From contig QEOQ01000092.1 of NCBI GenBank assembly GCA_010279815.1, forward strand, positions 547,112-611,111: a DNA stretch of 64,000 bases, read 5' to 3'. The position numbers were made by a program, and so were the translations under genes. The stretch comes from Brachionus plicatilis. Its lineage: Eukaryota > Rotifera > Eurotatoria > Ploima > Brachionidae. Below the pieces are notes generated by a model. That model saw nothing but the letters and a program-made list of their open reading frames with translations. It had not been told where the DNA came from and searched no databases. Shown in pieces: positions 42,539 to 54,600 of the stretch (positions are counted from its first letter, which is position 1; every line of letters starts with the position of its first letter).

Positions 42539-43224
42539 GGCTTTGTGTAAAGATGATGTGAAGAATGCAATTGTTGAATTAGTCCGAGTCAATGAAAAAT
42601 AGCGAGAGTCGAAATGTTTTAAATTTTAAGTTGGAAATTTTTGTTTTTGGGTTTAAACGTTTTTAATTATTTATTTTAAATTTTATATTATATTAAATTC
42701 ATTATTTCAATAAAAAATAATTTTTGAATTTTTTTTTTTTTAATAATATAAATATCCGAATTTATGGCTCTATTTTAAAATAGCAATCAATAAATTAGCT
42801 TGATCAATTAAGACATACACAATCAAAAAAGAAAAAGCCTAATGTTATAAAGTTTTTGATTTTCTTCCCAATTAAAAAAAAATGTTATAAAAGGTGTGAA
42901 AAAAAATATGATTAAAAAAATATCTTTTGAAAATTTATAGTTAATTAAAATTTTTACTGCTTACTTTAACTTTATCCAAAATTTTTCTTTTTATCTTTTA
43001 TTTTTTTTGGTTAAGACTTTGAAAGATTTTAATCTTTGTTCAAGCGGAATTGATTTAAAACTGTATAAAAAATTGATTCATTTTTAAAATATTGTATACT
43101 TTTCTTTATTATAATAGTTGATCTCTTCCAAATTTTTAATCAATTCAAAAAATTTATGAATATAATTCTGTGTGTTAATTTATTTTTTATAATAATGAAT
43201 TTATTTAAAATAATCGAAAAATAT
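42539..43224. other. Convergent intergenic region (SR-rich gene / PUS7)
   Basis: Contains the polyadenylation signal of the SR-rich gene at 42709-42714 and the 3' flank of PUS7. Otherwise A/T-rich with no feature seen. Confidence 0.6.
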
Positions 43225-46200
43225 TCAGTCCGTTAAAATTTCTCTTAATGCCATTGTTGCATACGACGAAGTGGGAAGACTATACTCCAGGCAAATAGCT
43301 TTCATTCGTTCTGTACAATCACCTTAATTAAAAGTTTATAAATTTTAACAAAATTAATTATTCAATTTTGATTTTTTCAAGAACTAATTGTGTTCTTCTT
43401 GAAATAAATAGAGTTGATTTATTTTATTTTTCATTCTTTTAGTTTCAAGAAAATATTTTTTTTTAACAATTTAACAAAAAATTAATTATTTAGTAAAATG
43501 TAAAAAATTAGCAAAATGAAAATAATTTTACATTTTTACATTTTCATATTTTTAGATTTTTTGTGCAAAATTTCATTTAATTTTAATTTTTAATTTTGGT
43601 AACTAAATAAATTGGAAGAGTTTTTTTTATTTTCTGAAATATTGCACAAAAAATCTAAAAATATGAAAATGTAAAAATGTAAAATTATTTTCATTTTGCC
43701 AAAAAATTTAATTAAACTTAATTAACGTTAAAAATTTTGAATAACAATATTTACGACAGTTTTTTGATGTAAGCTTTTTATTTTTTCTTTTAAAATTTTT
43801 GAAATTTTTTATTGCCCAATTTAATTATAGTTAAAAGCTCTGCTAGATTTTAAAATTAAATTGCGAAATTAATTTAAAAACATTTAAAAAAGAAAATAAT
43901 ATAAAATTAATAAAAATTTTAATTTTATAAGACAATTTTTGAAAAAAAAACATTGCACTTTATTACTTTATTTTAACATCATTTTACGTAAAATTACACA
44001 ATTTAATGTAATAATATGTAATTTTCTGTCATATTTTTAAAGTAATGTAAATATTAGGAAAGTACCCATATTTTTTTGGCCAAAAGATGATTTTAAAAAT
44101 AACAAAAAACTTTATGCAATTAAAAATGATTCAAAAAGTGAAACAATAAATCTTGTGTATACAGTTTTACTTTAAACACTGTACTTCTAATTTATTTTAA
44201 AAAATTTTTAATTAAAAAATCAGATTTTTGCAATTTTGGTGCAACTAAGTCAACGAAAGTTAAAAAAAAATAACAAGGTTTAGTCATAAAAAATTAATCA
44301 GTACTATTAAAAATGTTATTTTTCTTATTATTTTTTTTTAAAGTTTATTTCTTTGCTTTTTAATTAAAACAATGCGAAATTTAAATCTAAAAGACAAAAA
44401 AATGTTCCATTTATAAAATATACTAAATTTAATTAGCTTTGAACAAAATTATTAAATCAAATTTTTTGAAAAGTCAATATTTGAATATCTAGGTGTAAAA
44501 TTTTTGATAGTTCAAGATTTGGCAAGTTTTTTTTTCTATTAAACTTTTTTGAAATTTTGAAATTACGTTGTTTAATTTAAACTCAATATCTAAGCATGTT
44601 GTTTGAAATTTGAAACTTAATTACGCAATTTTTTCTAAAAATTTTAAATAGAAAAAAAATTTGCCATTTATTTTTATTCAAAAAAGAAATAGGGAATATT
44701 TTTTATCATAAATGATATTCATTGTGTCAATAAAATTGGAATATTTACACAGTATGTTCCAATAAAAAAATTATATTGATACATACTGTGTCAATAGTCA
44801 CTTAGTAAATTTTTTTAAGTAATTCAACTTTTTTAATTAGTTGATAAATATTTAATTCTCGAATCAAAAAGTAAAATTTTCCCTAATTAAATTTTAAAAT
44901 AATTAGAAAATTACTTGTAGCATGTAAATCTTCTTGCCTGCTTGGATCTATCAGATCCCAGTCACTTTTTACCAAATTGGCATTTATTTCAGAATAGTTC
45001 ACAATTTCGTATTCCATATTTTTTGGCTTGACTAAAATATTTCTATAATCACCAGAAAGTGAAAAATCCCTAAAATCAAATGTGATGTAATAAAAAAAAA
45101 CTAACAAAATTAAAAGCCTACTTTATTTTGTTTTTAAAAGATTCTAGAGTTAGACCATCGCTTTTCAAAACTTCAACATAAAAATCTTTAACTAGAAGAT
45201 TTGCTTAGAATTTGTTTTTTGATCTTAGCACTTATTATTACTTTCATTTTGTGGATATAAAATATTGTGTCCTGGAAGTGGTAAGATAACATCTTCAATC
45301 GAATAGCATTCAAGGTTGCTTTCTGTTAGATGAATGACCTGATTGCTTGCTGATCTGACCAAATCTCCAATGGCAGGCTTCAATCCAAACAATTCAACTC
45401 GTTTGCTTGTTGCTTCATTCCAAATAAAGCTTTGGTATGCATGTAAATACATCAGGCGCATATTTCGAGGAATCTAAAATAAATTTTGAAAAAAACAACT
45501 TTCATGAAATTAAAATATACATGCTGAAATGCTCCCAAGTAATCATTACTTGAACTTTTTGATAAACCATTAAGTAGAAATTTTTCAATACAGTTAATGT
45601 TTTGAATATGAAAAAGAGCTCTATTTGCATCATTAGTGCTTGACCACACTTCTCTAGCTTTTTTTATTTCATCTTTTTCGAAATTTTGCATTCGTGGTTT
45701 TAAAATGAGATCAACGACTTCCTTTAAATTGTTCATAATTAGAAACCTTTACAAAATGGTTCTTTAATTTAGTTAAATATTCTACCAAAAAAAAAATTAA
45801 CTTGCTTGCCAATAATATGAGTTGGTACTTCAATGCTATTACCAAATCTCTGTAAACCAAAATAGTTTATAAAACCATTAGCTTTTAAAGATTCCAAGCT
45901 TTGCACTATGATGGCATCATTTTTTTCAGACACTTCTCTTAAAACAATCTTAAATCTATTTCCAGAAAGATCACCCAGCTTCAAACCATCGTTTGTGATT
46001 CTTTTTTAAGTAATTACTTTAAATGAATTGAAAAATTTGAGTTACCTAAAATTTCCCAGTTTAATATTGTGAAAATTTTTGTTTAGCCGGTCAATTTCTT
46101 TAGGACTGATTCTAGCAACAAAGAAATCAAAAATTGAAAATTAAAGAATCAAAAATTTACTTGAAAAAAGATATAGATTGAGTTGTCTTTGCTTTTTTGT

Positions 46201-47816
46201 CTTTTGTTCCTGAATAGCCCACTCTCTTCACATTTAATCTTTTGTACAAAGAAAATTTCAAAAAAAATAGATGATAAATGTGAAAGTAATAGATTTACCT
46301 TAAATGTTTGCATATCAGATTTACCGCTTGAATAGTGTCAATGTTTTCTTTGTACATTGAACAGATGGTAAAATTTTTATCGCCCAAATCTTTGCTTCTT
46401 GAATTTGCTTTGAAGCTATTTCGACTTGGTCCTTTCTTAAAAAAAATTTTTGATTCTAGAAATTGGTATTGTGAATTTCAAGTACAAAATTAGCAAAAAT
46501 TCTTCTTTTTTTGGTAAATTAAAATTAAAGATAATTAAATTTTTTTTTTAAAATGCTGCAATATAGTGCAACATACTTTGCACTTTTTTTACCTTATATA
46601 AAATCTTTATTTTCTTTATTTTTATTAAATAAAATCAATAATAAATTTAAATCTTATTGATGTTTTATTCATTATCCTATTTAACCTTAGAAAAATTCAG
46701 AGTTGTTTAAAAGTCCAAATCCGGACATTTTTTTTTTATTTCAAAAGTCCTACCAAAGACTTTAATTTTTTTTTCCAAAAAAAAAGTCCAAGTCCAGGCT
46801 TTAAAATTCTGAATACTGAAGAAGAAATTTATGCTAAAATTGCAACAAAATTCTGTTATATGACAAATCTATTACATTAGACAACCCAAGAGTATATAAA
46901 TTTTTTGATATGAAGCCTGATCTAGGAAATTAAAAAAAAAATTCTGGGCTTGGACTTTGAAAAAAAGAAAAAAAAGTCAAGTCTCCAAAAACCTTTTTTT
47001 AAAATAAATTCTTTTATCTTTAATGTTAATTTCCTAAAAAAGGAAGAATTTTTGTTCATTTTGTACTTGAAATTGACAATACCTAGAAATTCGAAGCGAT
47101 TTTTAAGATTTAAATTACATTATTTTTTATGTGACTTATTTCGATAAGCTGATTTTCTTTATCTTTTTGAATAGTATTTGTGACATATTGGTCAGTATTT
47201 TGTTTAATAAACTCATGGACTAACTTTCGATCACATTTTTCTCCTTGACAGGAAAAAAAAATTAACAAAAAATTTTGAATTTGCATATTTTGCATATTAC
47301 TAGGAGCATCGAAAACCATTGATTCAGTTGTTGAATTTGATGATAGAAATTTTTCCAATTTTTCAACCAATTCTTCACCCAAAATTCTTTTAACATCTTT
47401 TTTCTTTTGATCAAAAATTAAAAATTTTATTTCCATAAAAAAAGAAACAAACAGTTGTTTCAAGTTGTTCAACGCTTTGTTTTGGTAAATCTTCAACTAT
47501 TGGAATATCAAAATTGGTAAGTCTAACCACATTTCCTTCCAAATCAACTTCATTTACAATAAAATCGCAATGACTTGAAAAAATTTTGTAAGACTAAAAT
47601 CATTCACAAAATATAAAAATGAACTAACCTTTGCTTTAGGATGGCTTTGAAAAGTTGATTTTGTTTGTTGGTTCGCTCTCGAATACCAAAGCGACTTTCA
47701 CTTGGAACTAATGGTGGCTCATCAGCATCTGACTGTTCAAAATCTTCATCCTCTGATTCATTAATTTTTAATTTTTTACTATTTGACTCGCTGATTTCAT
47801 CAAGTTTTCGACTCAT
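43225..47816 (-). CDS. PUS7: Pseudouridylate synthase 7 (TruD family)
   Basis: Converts uridine to pseudouridine in tRNA, mRNA and snRNA. Thirteen minus-strand exons: 47816-47629, 47573-47453, 47403-47301, 47243-47119, 46435-46299, 46238-46161, 46111-46046, 46000-45806, 45746-45521, 45473-45242, 45203-45122, 45069-44915, 43322-43225. They sum to 1806 nt (601 aa plus stop), with all phases compatible. Visible landmarks: acidic N-terminus, [18 protein letters not shown], the catalytic motif [15 protein letters not shown] with its Asp, [68 protein letters not shown], and the terminal [15 protein letters not shown]. The last exon is separated by a 1.6-kb intron. One intron (45805-45747) must use a GC donor. 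Slightly shorter than the human protein (661 aa). Divergent from AARS. Confidence 0.93.
43323..44914 (-). other. 1.6-kb terminal intron of PUS7
   Basis: Contains a 58-bp perfect inverted repeat (43511-43699) and A/T-rich sequence. A weaker inverted motif (TACACAGTATGTTCC / ATACATACTGTGTCA) is at 44740-44790. Confidence 0.65.
43511..43699. repeat. 58-bp perfect inverted repeat, 73-bp spacer
   Basis: Left arm 43511-43568 starts GCAAAATGAAAATAATTTTA; right arm 43642-43699 is its exact reverse complement, ending TAAAATTATTTTCATTTTGC. It would fold into a 58-bp stem in the PUS7 pre-mRNA. Either a very young MITE or a foldback element; no duplication seen. Confidence 0.85.
46436..47118 (-). other. 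PUS7 intron 4 with a hAT-like MITE copy
   Basis: A CAGAGTTGTTTAAAAGTCC end at 46698 and an interior shared with 38354-38581 mark an incomplete copy of the family (to about 46980). The rest is A/T-rich; GCTGCAATATAGTGCAACA at 46556 resembles the 29860 element. Confidence 0.55.
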
Positions 47817-48163
47817 TTTTAAATTTTGAAAAATTTTCAAATTTTGAGAATAATTTTTGCAATTATTATTTTAATGCAAGGTCAAGGCCAAATTTTGCAT
47901 GCTTCTACCTAAATAAAGAAAATTTTGAAAGATTGAAAAATCTGCAATAGCTCGATATACGCAGATTAAAGTGATGAAACTTTAAAGGATTTATTTGCAA
48001 CATTGGCCAGGCAATTGCAATTAAGTTGATATAAATTTGGTAGCAATGATCTAGTGGCTTGAAATATTTTTCTTCATTTTGGTGAAGAATTTTTCTTTTT
48101 TTTTTAGGAATAATTTATTTTTAATGATCTTATTTTTGTACCTTATAGATTAATTATTTTAGA
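47817..48163. promoter_or_regulatory. Shared divergent promoter region, PUS7 / AARS
   Basis: 347 bp between the two start codons. Presumably drives both genes. No classical TATA or initiator can be separated from the A/T background. The AARS ATG is preceded by TTATTTTAG, so part of this could be an intron following a non-coding first exon. Confidence 0.55.
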
Positions 48164-51100
48164 ATGTCTATGCCATTTTTAAAAGCCAAAGAAGTTCGTC
48201 AAAAATTCATCGAATTTTTCACAAACAAACATGAGCATTTGTACGTACATTCCTCTAGTACCATTCCTCTTGACGATCCAACTTTGCTCTTTACCAATGC
48301 TGGTATGAACCAGGTTAGAAAAAATTGAGAAAAAATTTCCAAATGATTAGATAATTTTTTTCTTTAGTTTAAGCCTCTTTTTTTGGGCACTGTTGATCCG
48401 AATAGTGAGACAGCCAAATATAAAAGAGTTTGCAATAGTCAAAAGTGCATTCGAGCAGGCGGAAAACACAATGATTTGGGTAATTTTGAATTGTGACAAA
48501 AATCTGGATTAAAATTTTAAAATCTGCTTGTTAGATGACGTCGGCAAGGACGTCTATCATCACACTTTTTTTGAGATGTTAGGTAACTGGTCTTTTTCAA
48601 ATTATTTTAAGGTAAAAGTTAAATAAAAAAAAAAGAAGAAATTTAAAATTGTATTCTTTTAAAAGCAAGGAGCTATCGAAATGGCAATGGAACTGTTGTT
48701 GGAGGTGTTTAAAATAGACAAAAATCGTCTTTATGCTACTTATTTTGAGGGAAATGAACAAAATAATTTACAACCAGATTTAGAAACTAAAGAACTTTGG
48801 AAAAAATAGTAAACTCTCTTAATTTACCAAAGATTCTTATTAAAATACCATTCATAATCAAGTCTTCCCGAAGATCATATACTTACAGGAAATATGAAGG
48901 ACAACTTTTGGGAAATGGTAGCCAAAATTTATTTTCTCAATTTTTTTAAAACCTGAAAACTTTGAATCAAAAAAGGGTGAAACAGGTCCATGTGGTCCGT
49001 GCACCGAAATCCACTATGACAGAATTGGAGGACGAAACGCTGCCCATTTGGTCAACCAAGACGACCCTGACGTTTTGGAGATCTGGAATCTTGTGTTCAT
49101 TCAATTTAACAGAGAGGCAGATGGTTCTTTAAAACAACTTCCAAATAAACATGTCGACACTGGCATGGGTTTTGAACGATTGACTTCGGTCATTCAAGAC
49201 AAACACTCAAACTATGACACAGACATATTCTTGCCCATTTTTGAAGCTATTCACAAAGTAAACTTTATTATTATAAAAAAAAAGAAAAAAAAAATTTTAT
49301 TTTTTAAAAGGAAACTGGCATAAGACCATACCAAGGTAAAGTAGGCTGTGAAGATGCTGACAAAATAGACATGGCCTATAGAGTGGTTGCCGACCACATT
49401 AGAACATTGGTGATATCTGTTAGTGATGGTGGCAGGCCAGATAACATTGGCCGTGGTTATGTGTTGCGTCGTATATTGCGTCGCGCCATTCGATTTTCCA
49501 TAAAAAAGTTGAATGCAAAGCCTGGCTTTTTGGCCGATCTGGTCGATGTGGTTGTGGATTTGTTGGGAGACGCTTTTCCAGAGGTCAAAAAAGATCCCCA
49601 ATATGTCAAAGATGTGATAAATGAAGAGGAAGCTCAATTTTTGAAAACGCTTAGTCGTGGTCAAAAGCTGCTGGAAAAAACCATCAGTCAATTGGACACA
49701 GATGTCAAAGTTTTTCCAGGCGACATTGCATGGCGTTTGTATGACACCTATGGATTTCCATTCGATTTAACCCAGTTGATGTGTGAAGAAGCCGGATTAG
49801 CGATTGACAAAGAAAAGTATGAACAAGCCAAACAGGAGTCAGTGCTGAAATCCCAAAATACAAGCCAGAACACCAGCGAGTCCATTATGCTGGACGTGTA
49901 TGCTTTAGACGAACTGAAGCGAAAGCTTTACCTGCCAACCAATGATGCTCCCAAATATGACTATTCATTTGAGACCCAAAATTCCAAAGGCGACTACAAT
50001 TTGAGGCCGTGCAAAGCTCTGATCAAAGCCATTAGAGCTAACAAGCAATTTTTGAACGAGATACCAGTGGGCCAAGAGTGCGGCATTTTGCTCGATCAGA
50101 CAAATTTTTATGCCGAACAAGGAGGTCAAATAAACGACGAGGGCTATTTCACCAAAGTTGGCGACGAAGAAGAATGCGAATTTGTGGTCAACAATGTTCA
50201 AGTCAGAGGTGGATACATTTTGCACATCGGATCACTCTCATGTGTCAATAAAAACGCAACACTAAAAGTGGGTGATGAAGTGGATCTTTATGTGGATATG
50301 GCGAGGCGACGAAGCATCATGAACAACCACACAGCCACTCATGTTTTAAATTTTGCACTGAGAAAGGTTGCGGGCGAAGTGGATCAACGAGGCTCGTTGG
50401 TGGCCCCTGACCGCTTGCGCTTCGACTTCACCCATAAAACAGCTCTCAAGGTTGACCAAGTCAAGCAAGTGGAAGAAATTTGCCAAGAAATAATCAACAA
50501 TAAATTGGCGGTCTATGCCAAAGAGACCCCGCTGGCTGTGGCCAAAGCTATCCAGGGTCTGAGAGCTGTTTTCGACGAAACCTATCCTGACCCGGTGAGG
50601 GTGGTCTCTGTCGGAAGGCCTATCGAGGACCTAATTGCCGACCCGAACGGGCCTTGTGCCTTTGACTATTCAGTTGAATTTTGTGGTGGAACTCATTTGA
50701 GAAATAGTGCCCACATGGACAAGTATGTTATTCTGAGCGAAGAGGCCATTGCCAAGGGCATCAGACGCATTATTGCTGTCACTGGCTCAGAAGCTTTGAA
50801 AGCTCACAAAAAAGCGGACCAACTGCAAAAGGAAGTTGCTCAATTGTGTGAAAAAGTCCGTGGTGAGATAGAGAAAAGCAAGGAGAACGCCAACTTGGTG
50901 GCTTTGAATAAAGAAATTTACAGCCTGAACGAAAGTATAAATCAATGTCAAGTATCGTATTGGCGAAAGGACAGCTTTAGAGCTGATCTGGAAAAATTGA
51001 GAAAGAGCATTCTTGATTTGGACAAAGCAAATAAGACTAAATTGCTGGCTAGTTCTCTCGAAGAAGTCAAAGAGTTTGTCAAAGAAAATGTGGATGCTAA

Positions 51101-51484
51101 TATTGTGGTCAGAGAATTCAAGGTCGGTGGCGAATCAAAGTCACTCAACGAAGTTCTTAAACATATCAGACAAAGTTTGCCACAATCATCCATTATGCTT
51201 TTTAGTGTTGATGAATTAAATGAAAAGCTACTCTGTCTCTCATCGGTTCCAGAAGTAAATATCAATGGAATTTTTTGTTTTTTCCATTTCATTTTATTAA
51301 ATTTAAATTTTAGTCCAAGAAGACAGTTTTAAAAGCTAATGATTGGATTAACCAATTGGCTCAAGTTGCCAATGGTAAAGGAGGCGGAAAAGACACACAA
51401 GCTCAATTGTCAGGTTCGAACATCACTTGTCTAAATGAGTGCATCGATCTGGCGCGCAAATTTGCTCAAGTCAAATTAAATTAA
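48164..51484 (+). CDS. AARS: Alanyl-tRNA synthetase
   Basis: Charges tRNA-Ala and edits mischarged Ser/Gly. Eight exons: 48164-48313, 48368-48479, 48535-48611, 48666-48808, 48863-48917, 48976-49257, 49311-51254, 51314-51484; phases agree, total 2934 nt (977 aa plus stop), close to the human cytosolic enzyme (968 aa). Class II catalytic core at the N-terminus ([77 protein letters not shown]). The editing domain has the zinc/active-site pair HTATHVLN (HxxxH) and CGGTHLRN. The C-terminal C-Ala domain has [14 protein letters not shown]. The start codon has no obvious mitochondrial presequence, so this is taken as the cytosolic form. AATAAA at 51576-51581 lies 118 bp before the next gene's ATG. 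Confidence 0.97.
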
Positions 51485-51698
51485 ATTTTTTAGTGGAACA
51501 CTTTTAGTCAGCATAAAAAGTAGCCGATTGACTTGGAAAAATTTTTTTTGTTTATTTAAAAATTACTGGTTATTTAATAAAGTTAATCTAAAATTTTGAC
51601 TTTTATTTTGTTTTTTTTTTAATGGATTCATAGCCATTGGAAACTTGTACATTTGGAAGATTTCACTCAAAATTGTTTTAGCATTCCAAAAGCTGGAT

Positions 51699-54600
51699 AT
51701 GCTCACTGGTTTTAAATTAAACAATTTTCTTAGAATAGTTGACAGGGCCTTTCGAATTGATACGAATTTTGTCGCCTATCAAACTCACATATATTTTACC
51801 AAGCCAAGTGAGATGTCAACCAGTAATTCAGAGCCAGTCGAACAAACCGAAACCAAATGCGGTACCAAGTTTTTAACAAAGGAAGAGCGCAAAACGGCCT
51901 TAAAGCAAAGACGCCAACTAAAAAAGGAACACAAAGAAGTTGGCTTTTCAAATGATATTCTAAAGCAGACAGAATATTATTTTGAAAATGGATTAAGAAA
52001 AGTGTATCCATATTATTTTGGATGGAATACAACTGCCAAAGAGAGATGGTTTGGTCGCACTCTATTGGATATTTATAAATCAGAGTTTTCCAGAGCCACT
52101 GTGAGTCTGTCCGTTGAACATTTGATCGAGAGTGGCAAGATTCGATGCAATGGTCAAATAAAACCACTTGACTATAAAGTCAAAAATGGTGACAGAGTCT
52201 CCCACATTAAGCATCGTCATGAAGTTCCTGTTCTTGGAGACAAAATTAAAATAATATTTGATGATGAGAATTTTTTGGTTGTGGACAAGCCTTGTTCGAT
52301 ACCAATCCATCCGTGCGGAAAGTACCGCTACAATTCTTTATCAATTATTTTAATTAAAGAAATGGGCTATTCAAATTTAAGAAGTAAAACTTAATTAAGT
52401 ATTTTATTATCTATTAAATTTAAATTAAGCAATGTATAGATTGGACAGATTGACCAGTGGTTTAGTTATTCTAGCCAAAAATTTAAAATCAGGTCTTTTG
52501 GTTGACAAACATATTAAGGAACGAACTGCACAAAAAACTTATTTATGCCGAGTGGTTGGAGAATTTCCATCGTAAGTTTTTTTTCTTAATAGTGCTGATA
52601 CAAAAATGATCACAAAACCTAGTTTTATCGCTATTGTTTTACACACTCAATGACATTTAAATTTTTTCCTTTTCATAGACCTACAGCATATCAACATAAA
52701 AAATATTATTCAATGATTTTTAAAACTGAGCAAAGACTGTATTTTTTTTGTATATTCTTAATTTTAAACTAATTTTAGATAGTTGTTAAATTGGTATTTA
52801 TTTATTTGTATATCTGTACCAGACTTGTGCGTAAGTCAAAAATAGCTCATTTGTTAAATTTTAGTCAAGTCTTTTTTAATGAAGTCAATGACTTTTAATT
52901 ATTATTATTTAATCAAAATTTTTGCAACCACATCGATTTGTTATTCATTGACCATTTCAGTTGCATTTTACCATACCCTGACCACCACCAAATGATAATT
53001 CATTTACTGCTTTCCTCACATTAAAAGCTTTGTCTAGGTTTAAGTTATTTATTTTCTCGCATCTAAGTAGTCAGCATTTTTTTATGTCCGTGTTGGCTCT
53101 TTCTACGCTACCTTGGGATTGAGGATGTCTGACTCGGCCATGTACAAAATTAATGGCTATTAAAATAACTTTAGAGAATAGGTTTTACAACAACTACACC
53201 GGTGTTCTAACTTCTTTTTTTAATAATACATGCTCAAATGTATTGATGAAAGATTAATTAATCAATTAATACATAATTTTTTAAAAATTTTTTTGTTTGG
53301 CCAACAACTAAAATTTTCTAAAGATTCAAGAGATAATATTCTTCAGGAGCTTTCTTTGTTTTTTTATCTAGTGCAGATTCGATTTGAAGAATTAAAGCTT
53401 ATTCAGTTAATTTATTAATATTCAGTCACCGACGTATAGTCGTATAGTCTAATAAAACAAAAGTTGTTAACTTTGGCACTCAATTATTTAAGTCGGTATT
53501 TCACCTTAATGGATCCGAACTTGAAGAAGCAAATCAGTTAGAATACTTAGGATTCATTATAGATTCTAATCTTGACCTTAACACACAGGCAGTTATAAAT
53601 TTTAAAAAAGTTCAGAGCAGCTTTTTTGGAATTTCATATCTTCTGCCTAAAAATAGTCCTACCTCTTCACCTAAATTCAAATCATTTATATACAAAACAT
53701 TTTGCTTATCTAAATTCACATATGGTCTTGAGGCCCTTACTCTTAATTCGACCACAAAGGATTCAATAAATAAATTACAAAACAACTTATTTAGACAAAT
53801 GTTTGGTTTAAAAGCCTACTGTCACATGTCACGAGTCTTAAAAGTACTAAAATTATTCAACTTTGATGAACTTTATCTATTTTCAAAACTAACTTTTATT
53901 GATACAATTAAATATAATTATCTATCATCACAATTTTTAAAATATATGCTAAGTGACCCCCCCTCTAATAAATCTTTTTCCTCCGACTTAGTACTTATTT
54001 CCAAGTACTTTAAAATTGAAACCTCAAAAATTTCAGTAAATATAAACCAACTTAAAGAAAATCTTAAGATTAATCTGATTTCTAATGATGGTATATCTGA
54101 TTCAATTTGGTTATGTCTTTGCAATTTAAAATTAAAGCATTACAGAACTCTCCTAAATGAGCTAATTCAAAATAAAAGAAATTCATGAATTTTGGTCCAA
54201 ATTATCTTGCTTTCTAACTTTCATGCCTTTTTCTATTTTCGAACTAACGTTCCTTTTTTATTTTTGTAATTTTATTTTTAGGTAATAATTTTTCATTTTT
54301 TAAAAAAACACAAAAACACAAAAAAAAATTTATCTTTATTTTCTTTTACTTCTCCTTAAAGGAGGTTAATTCAATTCAATAAATAAATAAATAGTCCGAG
54401 TTTTTTTTTCTTTTTATCGGGATTTTTGAAACACTAGTTTGTTTAAATTACTGACTGAAAAGTAAGCTAACAAAATTAATGGAAAAAAAACAAAACATAA
54501 TTTTTTTCCCATTAGTTTTACATTTTTACTGGTAGATTAGTAAATTTACAAATTTACGTGTGATAGAAATTTACTGTTACATAAATTACATGAATAACAA

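Noticed and set aside
53230..53418. 62-codon frame just upstream of the LINE fragment
   Set aside because: No reverse-transcriptase motif and not in the LINE frame; cannot be tied to the element.
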